This document shows, in pieces, positions 16,717 through 25,556 of a stretch of 64,000 nucleotides of DNA. A program made the translations under genes and the position numbers. Numbering within the stretch: the first letter of the stretch is position 1; the number at the start of each line of letters is the position of its first letter. The notes beneath the pieces were generated by a model. It saw only the letters and a list, made by a program, of their open reading frames with translations, was not told the origin of the DNA and did no database searches. The stretch is from positions 1 through 64,000 of the forward strand of contig NZ_JAHLPR010000009.1 of assembly GCF_018918005.1 (NCBI RefSeq), read 5' to 3'. The stretch comes from Paenibacillus sp. MSJ-34. GTDB lineage: Bacteria > Bacillota > Bacilli > Paenibacillales > Paenibacillaceae.

Positions 16717-16900
16717 CTGCAAAAAATACAACATTAGGAGCGGTAAAACTGCAAATTTTGCAGTGATGTTGTAAAAAATACAGCATACTGGCGCCTAATA
16801 TGCAAAATCGGCGACGATGACGTGTTTATGTTGTACATTCTACAACCATTCGGTCCGTGAAGCTCATTTCGGTTCAGTAATGTTGTACAGAATACAACTT
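16717..16900. repeat. Four-site dispersed repeat, family 2, copy 1
   Basis: Four sites with the palindromic consensus ATGTTGTA, five bases, TACAACAT have their TACAAC halves at 16727, 16779, 16841 and 16893, a spacing of 52/62/52. The first site is degenerate on its left side. A second copy at 40509-40693 has spacing 52/63/52 although the linkers differ. It begins about 50 bp after copy B of family 1, so two different families stand in tandem. Confidence 0.88.
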
Positions 16901-17145
16901 ACATGTTGCCTTCGGATTGGGAAGCGCCCAAGTCGCTCGATCCGCGTAACCGCTCGTTCCGCTTAGCCGCTCGATCCGCTCGACTGCCGCCGGTTTCTTT
17001 CGAAGCGGCTCGGCGCCGCCTTCTGTTCAACGATAACTTGGGCGAAATCCGTTTCCAGCTAGGGCGTTTCCTTACTCGGGGAAGTCGATGCTGCGGATCG
17101 TTATCCTATAGCCCAGATACGGTTTCCCACCTCGGAGAGCGTCCT

Positions 17146-18066
17146 TTATCTTTTCTCCGGAATTCCCAGCAGCTCGGGCACCGTAACAAACGTATACCCT
17201 TCCTGCTGCAGCCGGGGGATGAGCGCGTCAAGCGCCTGCACCATGCCGGAGAGGTCCTGGTCCCAGTTGCCGGCGCTATGCATGAGCACGATCGAGCCGG
17301 GCCGAAGCTGGCTAAGCACAATGTCCTGTATCGTCGCGGAATCGATTTGCTTCCAATCGAGGGAGTCGACGTTCCAGCCGATGACTTTATACTTCATTTT
17401 GACCAGTTCCGTCATTAATTCTTCCGTTAAAGCCCCATAAGGCGGGCGAAACATTCGCGGCTTCATCCCCGCCGTCCGCTTGAGCGCCTTATCGGTCTCG
17501 GCCAATTCCCACTTCATCCGTTCCACGCCTTCTTTGACCAGCTTCGGGTGCCAATACGTATGGCTTCCGATCGCATGGCCTTCTCGGTGAATGCGCTGCG
17601 TTATTTCCGGCAATCCGTCCGCTCTCGAACCTAACAGAAAAAACGTGGCTTTCGTATCGTATTTTTGTAGAATGTCCAGAACCTGCGGAGTAAAGCGGAT
17701 ATCCGGTCCGTCGTCGAAGGTGAGCGCAATTCGGTTTCCTTTCTCCGGGCCGTGCAAGAAAAATGTCTCCGGGAACTTGCGCTGCAGTTCGGCGTTGTCG
17801 GCTGGTCGAACGACGCGCTCCGTCGTCTCCGAGCCGCCGGCGAGTTCGTTCGCCGGGTCGGCGGGATCGGGGAGGGGAACGGCTTGGTCGATTTGCGTTC
17901 CGCGCGCGGCGGTTCCGCCGTTTGCCAGCGAACTCTCGTTCGTTTCCGCGGCGTTTTCGCTATGTATGGACCGGTCCGGTTGTTCCGCCTGAGGAGCCCG
18001 GGCCGTGCAGGAAACGATGACGAGCGCGGCGATCGTCAGTTGAATATAGGGTGCAATCCGTTTCAA
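17146..18066 (-). CDS. Polysaccharide deacetylase lipoprotein (CE4 / NodB domain)
   Basis: This 306-residue protein is predicted to be lipid-anchored (lipobox VIVSC, Cys20). A low-complexity linker spans about 21-95 and a NodB domain 110-300. All CE4 motifs are visible: TFDDGPD with catalytic D118 and metal ligand D119, metal ligands H169 and H173 in SHTYWHP, RPPYG, a DSLDW segment and LMHSAG near the end. It would remove N-acetyl groups from peptidoglycan or another extracellular GlcNAc polymer. It is a single gene, convergent with the degraded region and divergent from the transporter at 18285. Confidence 0.93.
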   Translation of the reverse strand: MKRIAPYIQLTIAALVIVSCTARAPQAEQPDRSIHSENAAETNESSLANGGTAARGTQIDQAVPLPDPADPANELAGGSETTERVVRPADNAELQRKFPETFFLHGPEKGNRIALTFDDGPDIRFTPQVLDILQKYDTKATFFLLGSRADGLPEITQRIHREGHAIGSHTYWHPKLVKEGVERMKWELAETDKALKRTAGMKPRMFRPPYGALTEELMTELVKMKYKVIGWNVDSLDWKQIDSATIQDIVLSQLRPGSIVLMHSAGNWDQDLSGMVQALDALIPRLQQEGYTFVTVPELLGIPEKR

Positions 18067-18284
18067 ATGATATAACCTCCATCGAACTTCGTATGTTCGT
18101 AATGTGAACTGGAAGGGTCGGGAATATACATCGGTTGGGCGATATTCCCGGTTTCAGCAACTTCCCGGCTCGGCGAACATTAAAAAAACACGATTCCACA
18201 AAAAGCTACGACATGGAGGAAGCCGAAGAAAGCGTTTACGATGTAGATAGGAATTCACATCTTATGGCGTAAAGGAGGTCTGTT

Positions 18285-19238
18285 ATGAAAGCTTCTGTTC
18301 AGGCCGCGGCGGGAATGAAGCGGAAGGGCGGCGAGTACAGCGTGCTTCGATTTATGTGGAAGTACAGGGCGCTCTATTTTATCGCGATTCCGGGCATTTT
18401 GTATTTTCTTGTCTTCAAGTACGTCCCGCTGCTCGGATCGGTGATCGCTTTCCAGGACTTTAACATTTTCAAAGGGTTTTTCGGCAGCGAATGGGTAGGG
18501 TTGAAGCATTTCCGGACGATGTTCGAACATTACGATTTTTTGCGCATTTTGAAAAACACCCTCCTGATCGGCATATACGATCTGTTGATCGCGTTCCCGG
18601 CTCCGATCGTGCTGGCGCTTCTTCTCAACGAACTGCGGCTTGTCGTATATAAACGCATCCTGCAAACGATCGTATATATGCCCCATTTCTTGTCATGGGT
18701 CGTGATCGCGGGGATGTCGGTCGCCATCTTATCGCCTTCCACCGGTATTTTGAACCAATTTCTCGCCTGGTTCGGCATCGAACCGATATATTTTCTCGGG
18801 GAAGAATCTTATATCCGCGGCGTATTGATCGGATCGGGCATATGGCGCGACGCCGGATACGGCACGATCATATACTTGGCCGCCCTTGCCGGAATTAATC
18901 CCGATCTGTACGAGGCGGCGGAGATGGACGGGGCGAGCAGGTGGAAGCAGACCTGGTCCATTACCGTGCCGTCGTTGTTGCCGACGATCATGATCTTGTT
19001 TTTGCTGCATATCGGCAAATTTCTCGACTTCGGATTCGAACGGGTATGGGTGTTCTTGAACGCGCTCAACATGAACAACGGGGAAATTCTCGACACTTAC
19101 ATTTACCGTGCCGGTTTGCTGTCGCAGCAATACAGCTACACGACCGCCGTCGGCATATTCAAATCGCTCGTCGGCCTTGCGCTTGTCATGATCGGCAATT
19201 TTCTCAGTAAGAAAACAACCGGAGAGAGCTTGTATTAG
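18285..19238 (+). CDS. CUT1 ABC transporter permease (LplB type)
   Basis: This 317-residue permease has six membrane segments and the LplB-type N-terminus (YRALYFIAIPGILYFLVFKY). The ATPase-docking loop is YEAAEMDGASRWKQTWSITV. The ATG follows AAAGGAGG. It is the first gene of the polyuronate locus and pairs with the next permease and the binding protein at 20245. The ATPase is not encoded nearby, as is usual for this class. Substrate inferred from the downstream lyase and KDG pathway: an oligouronate. Confidence 0.94.
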   Translation: MKASVQAAAGMKRKGGEYSVLRFMWKYRALYFIAIPGILYFLVFKYVPLLGSVIAFQDFNIFKGFFGSEWVGLKHFRTMFEHYDFLRILKNTLLIGIYDLLIAFPAPIVLALLLNELRLVVYKRILQTIVYMPHFLSWVVIAGMSVAILSPSTGILNQFLAWFGIEPIYFLGEESYIRGVLIGSGIWRDAGYGTIIYLAALAGINPDLYEAAEMDGASRWKQTWSITVPSLLPTIMILFLLHIGKFLDFGFERVWVFLNALNMNNGEILDTYIYRAGLLSQQYSYTTAVGIFKSLVGLALVMIGNFLSKKTTGESLY

Positions 19239-19251
19239 AGGGGGAAATCCT

Positions 19252-20133
19252 ATGAATCGCAAAGTGAGCGTGGGCCGGCGAACGTTTCATGTTTTTAATC
19301 TGGTTCTGTTGACCCTGATCGGCCTTACGATGTTCCTGCCGTTTCTAAATGTCATCGCGCAGTCGTTAAGCTCCTCCGACGCGATCATACGCGGAGAAGT
19401 CAGCTTCTGGCCGAAACAGTTTACATGGATCAACTATCAATACGTCTTCAGCGATGCGTCGATTTGGCGGGCGTTCGGCGTATCCGTGTTCGTTACCGTC
19501 GTCGGTACGTTCGTCAATTTGGTGGCTACCGCGTCGCTCGCGTACCCGATATCGCGCCAGGAATTCGTCGGACGCAATGCCGTCGCGATGATGGTGCTTA
19601 TTACGATGATTTTCAGCGCCCCGTTAATACCGAATTTTATTTTGATCAAAGAGCTGAATTTAATGAACTCGCCGTGGGCGTTAATATTGCCCGGCGCGAT
19701 CAGCGCATTCAATTTTTTCGTGATGCGGTCGTTCTTCGCGCAGCTTCCCGCCGAATTGATCGATTCGTCGCGCATCGACGGATGCGGCGAAATGCGGATC
19801 ATCTCCAGCATCGTCGTGCCGTTGTCCAAACCTGTCATGGCGTCGCTCGGGATTTTCTATGCCGTAAGCCATTGGAACGCATACATGAATGCCCTATACT
19901 ATATAAACAAGCCTCAATGGTGGCCGCTGCAGGTCAAATTGAAAAAAATGTTCGAAACGGACGATATCAGCATCGACCCGTCGGCATCGCAATTCAGCGA
20001 TTTGGTGCATACTTCGCCGGAAGGGATCAAGATGGCGGCGATTATTGTCGCAACGCTCCCGATCGTGCTCATCTATCCGTTTTTACAGCGGCATTTCGTC
20101 AAAGGAATGATGATCGGCTCGATCAAATCTTAA
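19252..20133 (+). CDS. CUT1 ABC transporter permease (YtcP type)
   Basis: This 293-residue partner permease starts 13 bp after the LplB-type gene, with GAGGGGGAAA as ribosome binding site. It has six membrane segments. The docking loop lies around ELIDSSRIDGCGEMRIISSI and the C-terminus ends with the family-typical PFLQRHFVKGMMIGSIK. It is followed by a gap of 111 bp containing a promoter and cre-like site for the binding protein, so the binding protein can be expressed separately at a higher level. Confidence 0.94.
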   Translation: MNRKVSVGRRTFHVFNLVLLTLIGLTMFLPFLNVIAQSLSSSDAIIRGEVSFWPKQFTWINYQYVFSDASIWRAFGVSVFVTVVGTFVNLVATASLAYPISRQEFVGRNAVAMMVLITMIFSAPLIPNFILIKELNLMNSPWALILPGAISAFNFFVMRSFFAQLPAELIDSSRIDGCGEMRIISSIVVPLSKPVMASLGIFYAVSHWNAYMNALYYINKPQWWPLQVKLKKMFETDDISIDPSASQFSDLVHTSPEGIKMAAIIVATLPIVLIYPFLQRHFVKGMMIGSIKS

Positions 20134-20163
20134 CAAAACACCAGCGCACATTAATTCATTCCA

Positions 20164-20192
20164 TTTTGTAACGGCTGAAAGCGCTTTATAAT
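20164..20192 (+). promoter_or_regulatory. Promoter with overlapping cre-like site ahead of the binding-protein gene
   Basis: TATAAT at 20187-20192 makes a good -10 box, with TTTTGT at 20164-20169 as a weak -35 box at 17-bp spacing. The palindrome TGAAAGCGCTTTAT (20176-20189) overlaps the -10 box and has a single strong mismatch to the cre consensus. CcpA bound there would block RNA polymerase, which fits carbon catabolite repression of a polysaccharide locus. Confidence 0.55.
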
Positions 20193-20244
20193 CAAATCAC
20201 CTTTAAAGGTATATTTTTTCTAATTTGGGAAAAGGGGGACTACG

Positions 20245-21834
20245 ATGAAAAAATGGATTGGCATCGCGTTAGTAACGATTTTGACGCTTGGCATGCTGCT
20301 TGGCTGCGGCTCGGATAAGGCGGGCGAGACTCGGAATGAAACCGGGGGAGGGGAACCCGCCCCGCAGGAGACGGACAATAAACCTGCCGAACCGACGAAG
20401 TTTTCGATTTCCATGCGTACGTTAGCCTTTGGACATGTGGAGAACTCGCCGAATATTAACGAAGACAAATGGGTCAAGAGACTGGAAGAACTGACGAATG
20501 TGGATTTGGACATTCAATTGGTGCCGCATAAAGAATACGAGCAAAAAATGGTGCAAATGTTCGCGACGAACGATATTCCCGATGTCGTGCAAGGGCAAGG
20601 CGGCGTGACCGGCAAAGAAATGGCCGGTTCGGTCGAAGCGGGCGTATTCATGCCGTTGGACGATTTGCTGAAAGAGCATGGGCAAAATTTGTTGAAGGTC
20701 ATTCCGCAAGACGCCTGGAACCAGATGACGTATGACGGTAAAATCTACGGCATTCCGGAATGGTTGTCCAACCCTTCGCGCCGCGCGACATGGATTCGCA
20801 AAGATTTGCTGGATCAAACGGGACTTCCGGTGCCGAAAACAGTGGATGAGTACTTGAATGTGCTTCGCGAATTTAAGAAAATAGGGGTAGAGAATCCGTA
20901 TATGGGACGTCAAGATTTCAAATATGCGGATACGTTCTTCGGCGCTTTCGACGCGTTCCCGTATTTAAGCCAATTCGAGCTGGTAGACGGCCAAATCTTG
21001 CCGAAATTCGCCGATAGCGACAAAATGATGAAAGCGCTTGAAGTTTACAAAACGATGTATGACGAGGGCTTGATCAATAAAGAATTCGCCACGATTAATC
21101 CGACGACGTTCAAGAATACCATTCTATCCGGCAAAGCCGGCATATGGTCGATGAACGCCAACGAACTGCTGCAGTGGGAAGCGCAGCTCAAGCAGAACGC
21201 GCCGGAAGCGGAACTGGAAATCATCTCTTCCCCCGTCGGGCCTGACGGCAAAGGCGGATATTACTTGTACGGCAGCGTCAACCGCTCCTATTTTATTAAC
21301 AAAAATTACAAGGAACCGGAAAAAATCATTCAATTTTTCGACTGGATGGTTTCCGAAGAAGCGGAGAAGTTTTTCACGTTTGGCGTAGAAGGCGAGACGT
21401 ACACGGTCGACAACGGGGAAATCAAATATACCGCCCCGACGGAAACGCAAGCGGTAGACGAAGAACGTTACAGACAGGCGTTTTTATGGATGGTTCAAGA
21501 TACGACCTACAACAAAGGCGCGCTCAGTTTGACGGAAGAAGGCCGCAAGCTGATCGACGTATACGACAACATCTTGGCGAATGAAGGGCGCGACGGCATC
21601 GATTTCGAGCCGCGGCTGGAAGCGCTCAAGAAAAATCCGGATATTACGCCGAATTCCGATACCGCGGCGCCTCTGATCGTTCAGCATATGGTCAAGATGG
21701 TGTACGGCCAAGAGAAGATCAGCGACTGGCCGAAAGTGGTCGAAGAATGGAAGTCGAAGGGCGGAAACGACGTGATTAAAGAAGCGACCGAAAAATACAA
21801 CAACAAGCAAGGCGTTAAGATGCCGCGCCGATAA
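20245..21834 (+). CDS. Extracellular oligosaccharide-binding lipoprotein (LipO/YtcQ type)
   Basis: This 529-residue binding protein has a lipobox LLGC (Cys21) and a Gly/Glu/Pro-rich linker to about residue 50, followed by a large family 1 binding fold. Features typical of LipO-type proteins are the EDKWVKRLEELTNVDL opening and the YGIPEWLSNPSR segment. It is the third transporter gene of the polyuronate locus and has its own promoter. The two-component pair follows 33 bp later, and probably senses the same ligand. Confidence 0.94.
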   Translation: MKKWIGIALVTILTLGMLLGCGSDKAGETRNETGGGEPAPQETDNKPAEPTKFSISMRTLAFGHVENSPNINEDKWVKRLEELTNVDLDIQLVPHKEYEQKMVQMFATNDIPDVVQGQGGVTGKEMAGSVEAGVFMPLDDLLKEHGQNLLKVIPQDAWNQMTYDGKIYGIPEWLSNPSRRATWIRKDLLDQTGLPVPKTVDEYLNVLREFKKIGVENPYMGRQDFKYADTFFGAFDAFPYLSQFELVDGQILPKFADSDKMMKALEVYKTMYDEGLINKEFATINPTTFKNTILSGKAGIWSMNANELLQWEAQLKQNAPEAELEIISSPVGPDGKGGYYLYGSVNRSYFINKNYKEPEKIIQFFDWMVSEEAEKFFTFGVEGETYTVDNGEIKYTAPTETQAVDEERYRQAFLWMVQDTTYNKGALSLTEEGRKLIDVYDNILANEGRDGIDFEPRLEALKKNPDITPNSDTAAPLIVQHMVKMVYGQEKISDWPKVVEEWKSKGGNDVIKEATEKYNNKQGVKMPRR

Positions 21835-21867
21835 TTATTGTTAATCCATCGGGAAGGAGCTCCTCCT

Positions 21868-22908
21868 ATGTATCGAATCCTTATTGTTGACGACGAACCG
21901 ATCATCTTGAAAGGCTTGCAAGTGTTGATTCAACAATCCGAGCTTCCGATTTCGTCCATACGTATGGCAGCGAACGGACAGGAAGCGTTGGAGAGGATGG
22001 AGGAGGAGTTGCCCGATTTTATATTCTCGGATGTGCGGATGCCGGTCATGGACGGACTGGAATTGTGCAAGCGCATCCAGGAGATGGACGCGGATGTGCA
22101 GACGGTGGTCATTTCCGGCTACGGCGATTTCGAATATGCCCGCCAATGCGTCGGTTACGGCGTCAAGGAATATTTGCTCAAGCCGGTATCCAAAGGGCAA
22201 TTGCACGAACTGCTGGCCAAACTGGCCAAAGGCAAGTCCAAGCGCCGCCAGTCGGGCTACTTGTCGATCGCGAAAATGGATCGGTGGCTCGAGCAGTTCG
22301 AGCAGGCCGTTTATTTCTTGGAGAAAGATACGTTGGAGCGGTTGCTGGACGAATGGGAGCAAGAAATTGAAGGCTACCAGTTGCAGCGAGCGCAATATGT
22401 GGAACTGGTCGAACAGTTCGATCATCTGCTCATGAAGAAGTTGAAAGCCAGAAGCGTCAATATCGCTGTCGTTCCGTTGCAGCTGCGGCAGGATTGTTCG
22501 GCGGAAGCCGCCTGCAAGAGGTTTCGCGATCATATTAGCGAAACCTTCCGCAGTTTGGAGAAGATGCGCAAAGGGAAAGTGAAGGATCCGGTCGAAGAAG
22601 CGAAGCTATATATCGAGCAAAATTTGCGCAGCGAGGTTTCGCTGGAAGAAGTCGCGGATATGATCGGGATTCATCCGAATTATTTCAGTTTGCTGTTCAA
22701 GCAGATGACGGGAGAGACGTTCATCCAATATCGGATTCGCTGCCGGATGAACCAGGCGAAGAAAATGCTTGGCATGCAGCATATCCGAATTACGGACATT
22801 TCGTATGAAGTCGGATACGCCGATCATTCGCATTTCACGAAGATGTTCAAAAAAATGGAGGGGCTGTCCCCGTCCGAATACCGCATGAAAAAGTTAGGAA
22901 TTCAATAA
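21868..22908 (+). CDS. YesN-type response regulator (receiver + AraC DNA-binding domain)
   Basis: About 346 residues. The receiver domain (1-120) has D8-D9, phospho-acceptor D55 in FSDVRMPVMDG and a lysine in YLLKPVSKG. The C-terminal AraC domain (about 245-346) has two helix-turn-helix motifs, VSLEEVADMIGIHPNYFSLL and ITDISYEVGYADHSHFTKMF. ATG 21868 follows AAGGAG; an upstream in-frame extension to 21838 is not supported. It overlaps the kinase gene by one base. It probably activates the surrounding oligouronate transporter and catabolic genes, as YesN-type regulators do for adjacent CUT1 loci. Confidence 0.94.
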   Translation: MYRILIVDDEPIILKGLQVLIQQSELPISSIRMAANGQEALERMEEELPDFIFSDVRMPVMDGLELCKRIQEMDADVQTVVISGYGDFEYARQCVGYGVKEYLLKPVSKGQLHELLAKLAKGKSKRRQSGYLSIAKMDRWLEQFEQAVYFLEKDTLERLLDEWEQEIEGYQLQRAQYVELVEQFDHLLMKKLKARSVNIAVVPLQLRQDCSAEAACKRFRDHISETFRSLEKMRKGKVKDPVEEAKLYIEQNLRSEVSLEEVADMIGIHPNYFSLLFKQMTGETFIQYRIRCRMNQAKKMLGMQHIRITDISYEVGYADHSHFTKMFKKMEGLSPSEYRMKKLGIQ

Positions 22909-24773
22909 TGAGGGGCAGCATTTCGCGCAAGCTGTACGTCTACTTTCTAATCGTCATCCTGCTGTCGCTGTCGATTATCGGCGCCGTTACGTTCACGCAA
23001 TCGACCGCCCAGTTGGAGCGCCAATCGGAACGGTATATGTCCCAAATGATTAACAGCGCCGTGTATCATACGGACCTGTATTTGCAAACGTACGAGAAGG
23101 CGAGCAAATCGATCTTGTCCGATTCCGATGTCATGAAATTCGTCGATATGGAGCCGGACAATAGTTACGACTATTATTTTTTTAAGAATCAGATCGAGAA
23201 AAGAGTGTTCGACCGGACGTTCACGCTTTACCCGCAAGTGAACTTGATCGCCTTGATCAGCGATAAGGGGAGGGCGCTCATCTCCCATCATGTGCGCCAA
23301 ATCGATGCGAACGAATACGATCCGATGGAATGGTACGCGTTGCTCGACGAGAAGCTGCCGGCCAGCGGCGGGTACGAAATTATGAACACCAAATTATCCC
23401 ACGAAGAAGGCGACCATTGGATTACGTTGGCCAGAAGGGTGAGAGGCATGCGTTCGCATGACCCGCACGGCATATTGGCCGTGGAATTGAACACAGACGA
23501 GATCTCGAAGCTGTGGGGCAATATGGATCTCGGAAGCGGCGGATATTCGTTCATTATCGACGGTTCCGGCGCGTTTATCGATAAGCCGAAGCAGATCGAG
23601 GAAGCGGATTTATTGGATGAGCGTTTGAAGCAAAAGCTGCTCGGCGGCAATAAACTTTCATTCATGAGCTCGGTCGGCGACGGCGAAAAACGGATGTATG
23701 TGGCGCAGAAGCTGGAGTCCGCGAATTGGCGGCTGGTCATTTCGGTGCCTGTCCGCGAATTGCGGGAGCCGATCCATCATATTCAAAGGACGATCGTCAT
23801 TGTGGCTGCATTGACGTTTTTACTTGCATTGTGGATTTCCATCCGTTTCGGCCGTTCGATCGTCAGGCCGATTCAATTGTTGACGAAAGCGATGCGCGAG
23901 ACGGAAAAGGGCAATTGGATGCAAATTCAGGAGATTCGCAATCAGGACGAGACCGGATATATGATCCGCAGCTATAACTTGATGGTGACGCGCTTGTCCG
24001 AAATGATCGAACGGGTATACGAAGCGGAACTCGATTCGAAACGGTCGCAGCTCGAAGTGCAGCGAATCGAACTGGAACGGCATAAAGCGGAATTCCAAGC
24101 GCTGCAGTTGCAGATCAATCCGCATTTTCTGTACAACACGCTCGAGGCGATCAAATGTTATGCGGTGGTGCAGGACTCGGAAGAAATTATGGAAATGGTG
24201 GAAGCGATGGCCTTCATGCTGCGCTATGCCATCCAAACGAATTTGCAGGATATATCCGTCGTCAATGAATTGAAGCATGTCTTGAACTATATGACGATTT
24301 TGCAGTACCGAAGCCAGAAGCCATTCGAGCTGGACGTTCGCGTGCCGTCGGAATTGCTGCTGTACCGTATGGTTCGGCTGACGCTGCAGCCGCTCGTCGA
24401 GAATGCGTTTCTGCACGCTTTTCCGCAAGGGCTTCAGGAGCATCACTACATCCGCATTCAAGCGGAGATTGCCGGCGACCGTTTTCAAGTGATCGTGGAA
24501 GACAACGGGGAAGGAATGCCGGAGGAGAAGCTGAAGCAAATCCGCCGCAAGCTGGAGTTGAACCAGCTCGCGGAGACGGATTCGCATTCCATTTATCATC
24601 AAGGCGGCATCGGATTAATGAACGTGCATCGGCGCATTCAGATGGTGTATGGGGAGCAGTACGGTTTAACCGTCGAAAGCGCGCTTTCGCAAGGGACGAG
24701 AATGATCATGTCGATGCCGTTTGAACAGAGCATGATTTGCACATACGGAGGGGAAGAACATGACGAACATTGA
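22908..24773 (+). CDS. YesM-type sensor histidine kinase
   Basis: This 621-residue membrane kinase has two transmembrane segments (about 12-30 and 285-305) around a large extracellular sensor, then HAMP. Its His_kinase domain has the phospho-acceptor His406 in LQINPHFLYNTLEAI. The HATPase domain has LVENAFLHAF, DNGEGMP and GGIGLMNVHRRI. It starts within the stop codon of the regulator gene and its end overlaps the SDR gene by 14 bp, so sensing and catabolism are on one transcript. The ligand is unknown; extracellular oligouronate or a loaded binding protein is plausible. Confidence 0.94.
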   Translation: MRGSISRKLYVYFLIVILLSLSIIGAVTFTQSTAQLERQSERYMSQMINSAVYHTDLYLQTYEKASKSILSDSDVMKFVDMEPDNSYDYYFFKNQIEKRVFDRTFTLYPQVNLIALISDKGRALISHHVRQIDANEYDPMEWYALLDEKLPASGGYEIMNTKLSHEEGDHWITLARRVRGMRSHDPHGILAVELNTDEISKLWGNMDLGSGGYSFIIDGSGAFIDKPKQIEEADLLDERLKQKLLGGNKLSFMSSVGDGEKRMYVAQKLESANWRLVISVPVRELREPIHHIQRTIVIVAALTFLLALWISIRFGRSIVRPIQLLTKAMRETEKGNWMQIQEIRNQDETGYMIRSYNLMVTRLSEMIERVYEAELDSKRSQLEVQRIELERHKAEFQALQLQINPHFLYNTLEAIKCYAVVQDSEEIMEMVEAMAFMLRYAIQTNLQDISVVNELKHVLNYMTILQYRSQKPFELDVRVPSELLLYRMVRLTLQPLVENAFLHAFPQGLQEHHYIRIQAEIAGDRFQVIVEDNGEGMPEEKLKQIRRKLELNQLAETDSHSIYHQGGIGLMNVHRRIQMVYGEQYGLTVESALSQGTRMIMSMPFEQSMICTYGGEEHDEH

Positions 24774-25530
24774 TTTAACGGGGCGGATCGCCTTGGTTAC
24801 CGGATCGAGCAGCGGGATCGGGTTGGAGATTGCGCGGACGCTCGCCGCGGCGGGCGCGAAAGTAGCCGTCAATTACTTGCAGGACCGCGAGGGAGCCGAG
24901 CAAGCGGTCGCGGACATTCGCGCGGCGGGCGGCGAAGCGGCGTCGTTTCAAGCCGACGCGGCGCAGCCCGGACAATTGGAAGCGACGGTCGCGGCGATCG
25001 GGCAGACGTTCGGTCGATCGGTCGATATATTGGTGAACAACGCCGGCCATCTCGTGCGCCGGGTGCCGAACGGAGAGATGACGGAAGAGCATTACGGGAA
25101 AGTGATGGACGTCAATTTCAAATCTTGCGTGTTTGCCTGCAAGGCGGTATTGCCGGGGATGATCGCGAGCGGCGGGGGGCGGATCGTCAATATCGCTTCG
25201 GTCGCCGCCCACGACGGAGGCGGACCGGGAGCGACGATATACGCCGCGGGCAAAAGCGCAATGATCGCTTATACGAAAGGGCTGGCCAAGGAAGCGGGGC
25301 CGCACGGGATCAACGTGAATGCCGTATCTCCGGGTTTTATCGGGCAGACGAGATTCCATGCCGCGTTTACGCCCGATGCGGCCAGAGCGGCGACGATCGG
25401 CAAAATTCCGCTCGGACGGGAAGGAACGCCGCAAGACGTGGCCCATGCCGTACTGTTCTTCGTTTCGCCGCTGGCAGCCTATATTACCGGCGAGACGCTG
25501 GAAGTGAACGGCGGCTTATTGATGAGATAA
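24760..25530 (+). CDS. SDR-family oxidoreductase, probable uronate-pathway reductase
   Basis: This 256-residue short-chain dehydrogenase has the cofactor motif TGSSSGIG (about 14-21), NNAG, and active-site YAAGK. The C-terminus (ITGETLEVNGG) is classical. It is fused into the operon: its ATG has GGAGGGG upstream, inside the kinase gene. Because it stands directly between a PL15-like lyase and the regulators, and kdgK/kdgA follow, it probably reduces 4-deoxy-L-erythro-5-hexoseulose uronate to KDG (the alginate-type route) or acts like KduD. No kduI isomerase is present, which favours the first option. The exact substrate is inference. Confidence 0.85.
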   Translation: MTNIDLTGRIALVTGSSSGIGLEIARTLAAAGAKVAVNYLQDREGAEQAVADIRAAGGEAASFQADAAQPGQLEATVAAIGQTFGRSVDILVNNAGHLVRRVPNGEMTEEHYGKVMDVNFKSCVFACKAVLPGMIASGGGRIVNIASVAAHDGGGPGATIYAAGKSAMIAYTKGLAKEAGPHGINVNAVSPGFIGQTRFHAAFTPDAARAATIGKIPLGREGTPQDVAHAVLFFVSPLAAYITGETLEVNGGLLMR

Positions 25531-25556
25531 TCAGACTTGCGAGGGGAAGGGATAAG

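Larger units (their letters stand above)
15789..17145. other. Degenerate, repeat-rich intergenic region
   Basis: Apart from the chimeric remnant at 15948-16214, no gene is supported. The stretch 16226-16440 contains a GGGCTGTCCCATT string and its partial inverse, reminiscent of insertion-sequence edges, but no transposase is recognisable. Two four-site repeats follow back to back (16484-16666 and 16717-16900). From 16905 to 17145 the sequence is GC-rich and without a supported reading frame. Confidence 0.65.

Noticed and set aside
16717-16900. CRISPR-like regular repeat spacing
   Set aside because: Only four units, palindromic or inverted pairs, unequal middle spacing, and no cas genes; this is a dispersed element family rather than a CRISPR array.
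25125-25556. N-terminal extension of the heparinase-family lyase
   Set aside because: It lies wholly inside the SDR gene in another frame; ATG 25557 has a good ribosome binding site and gives a normal length.
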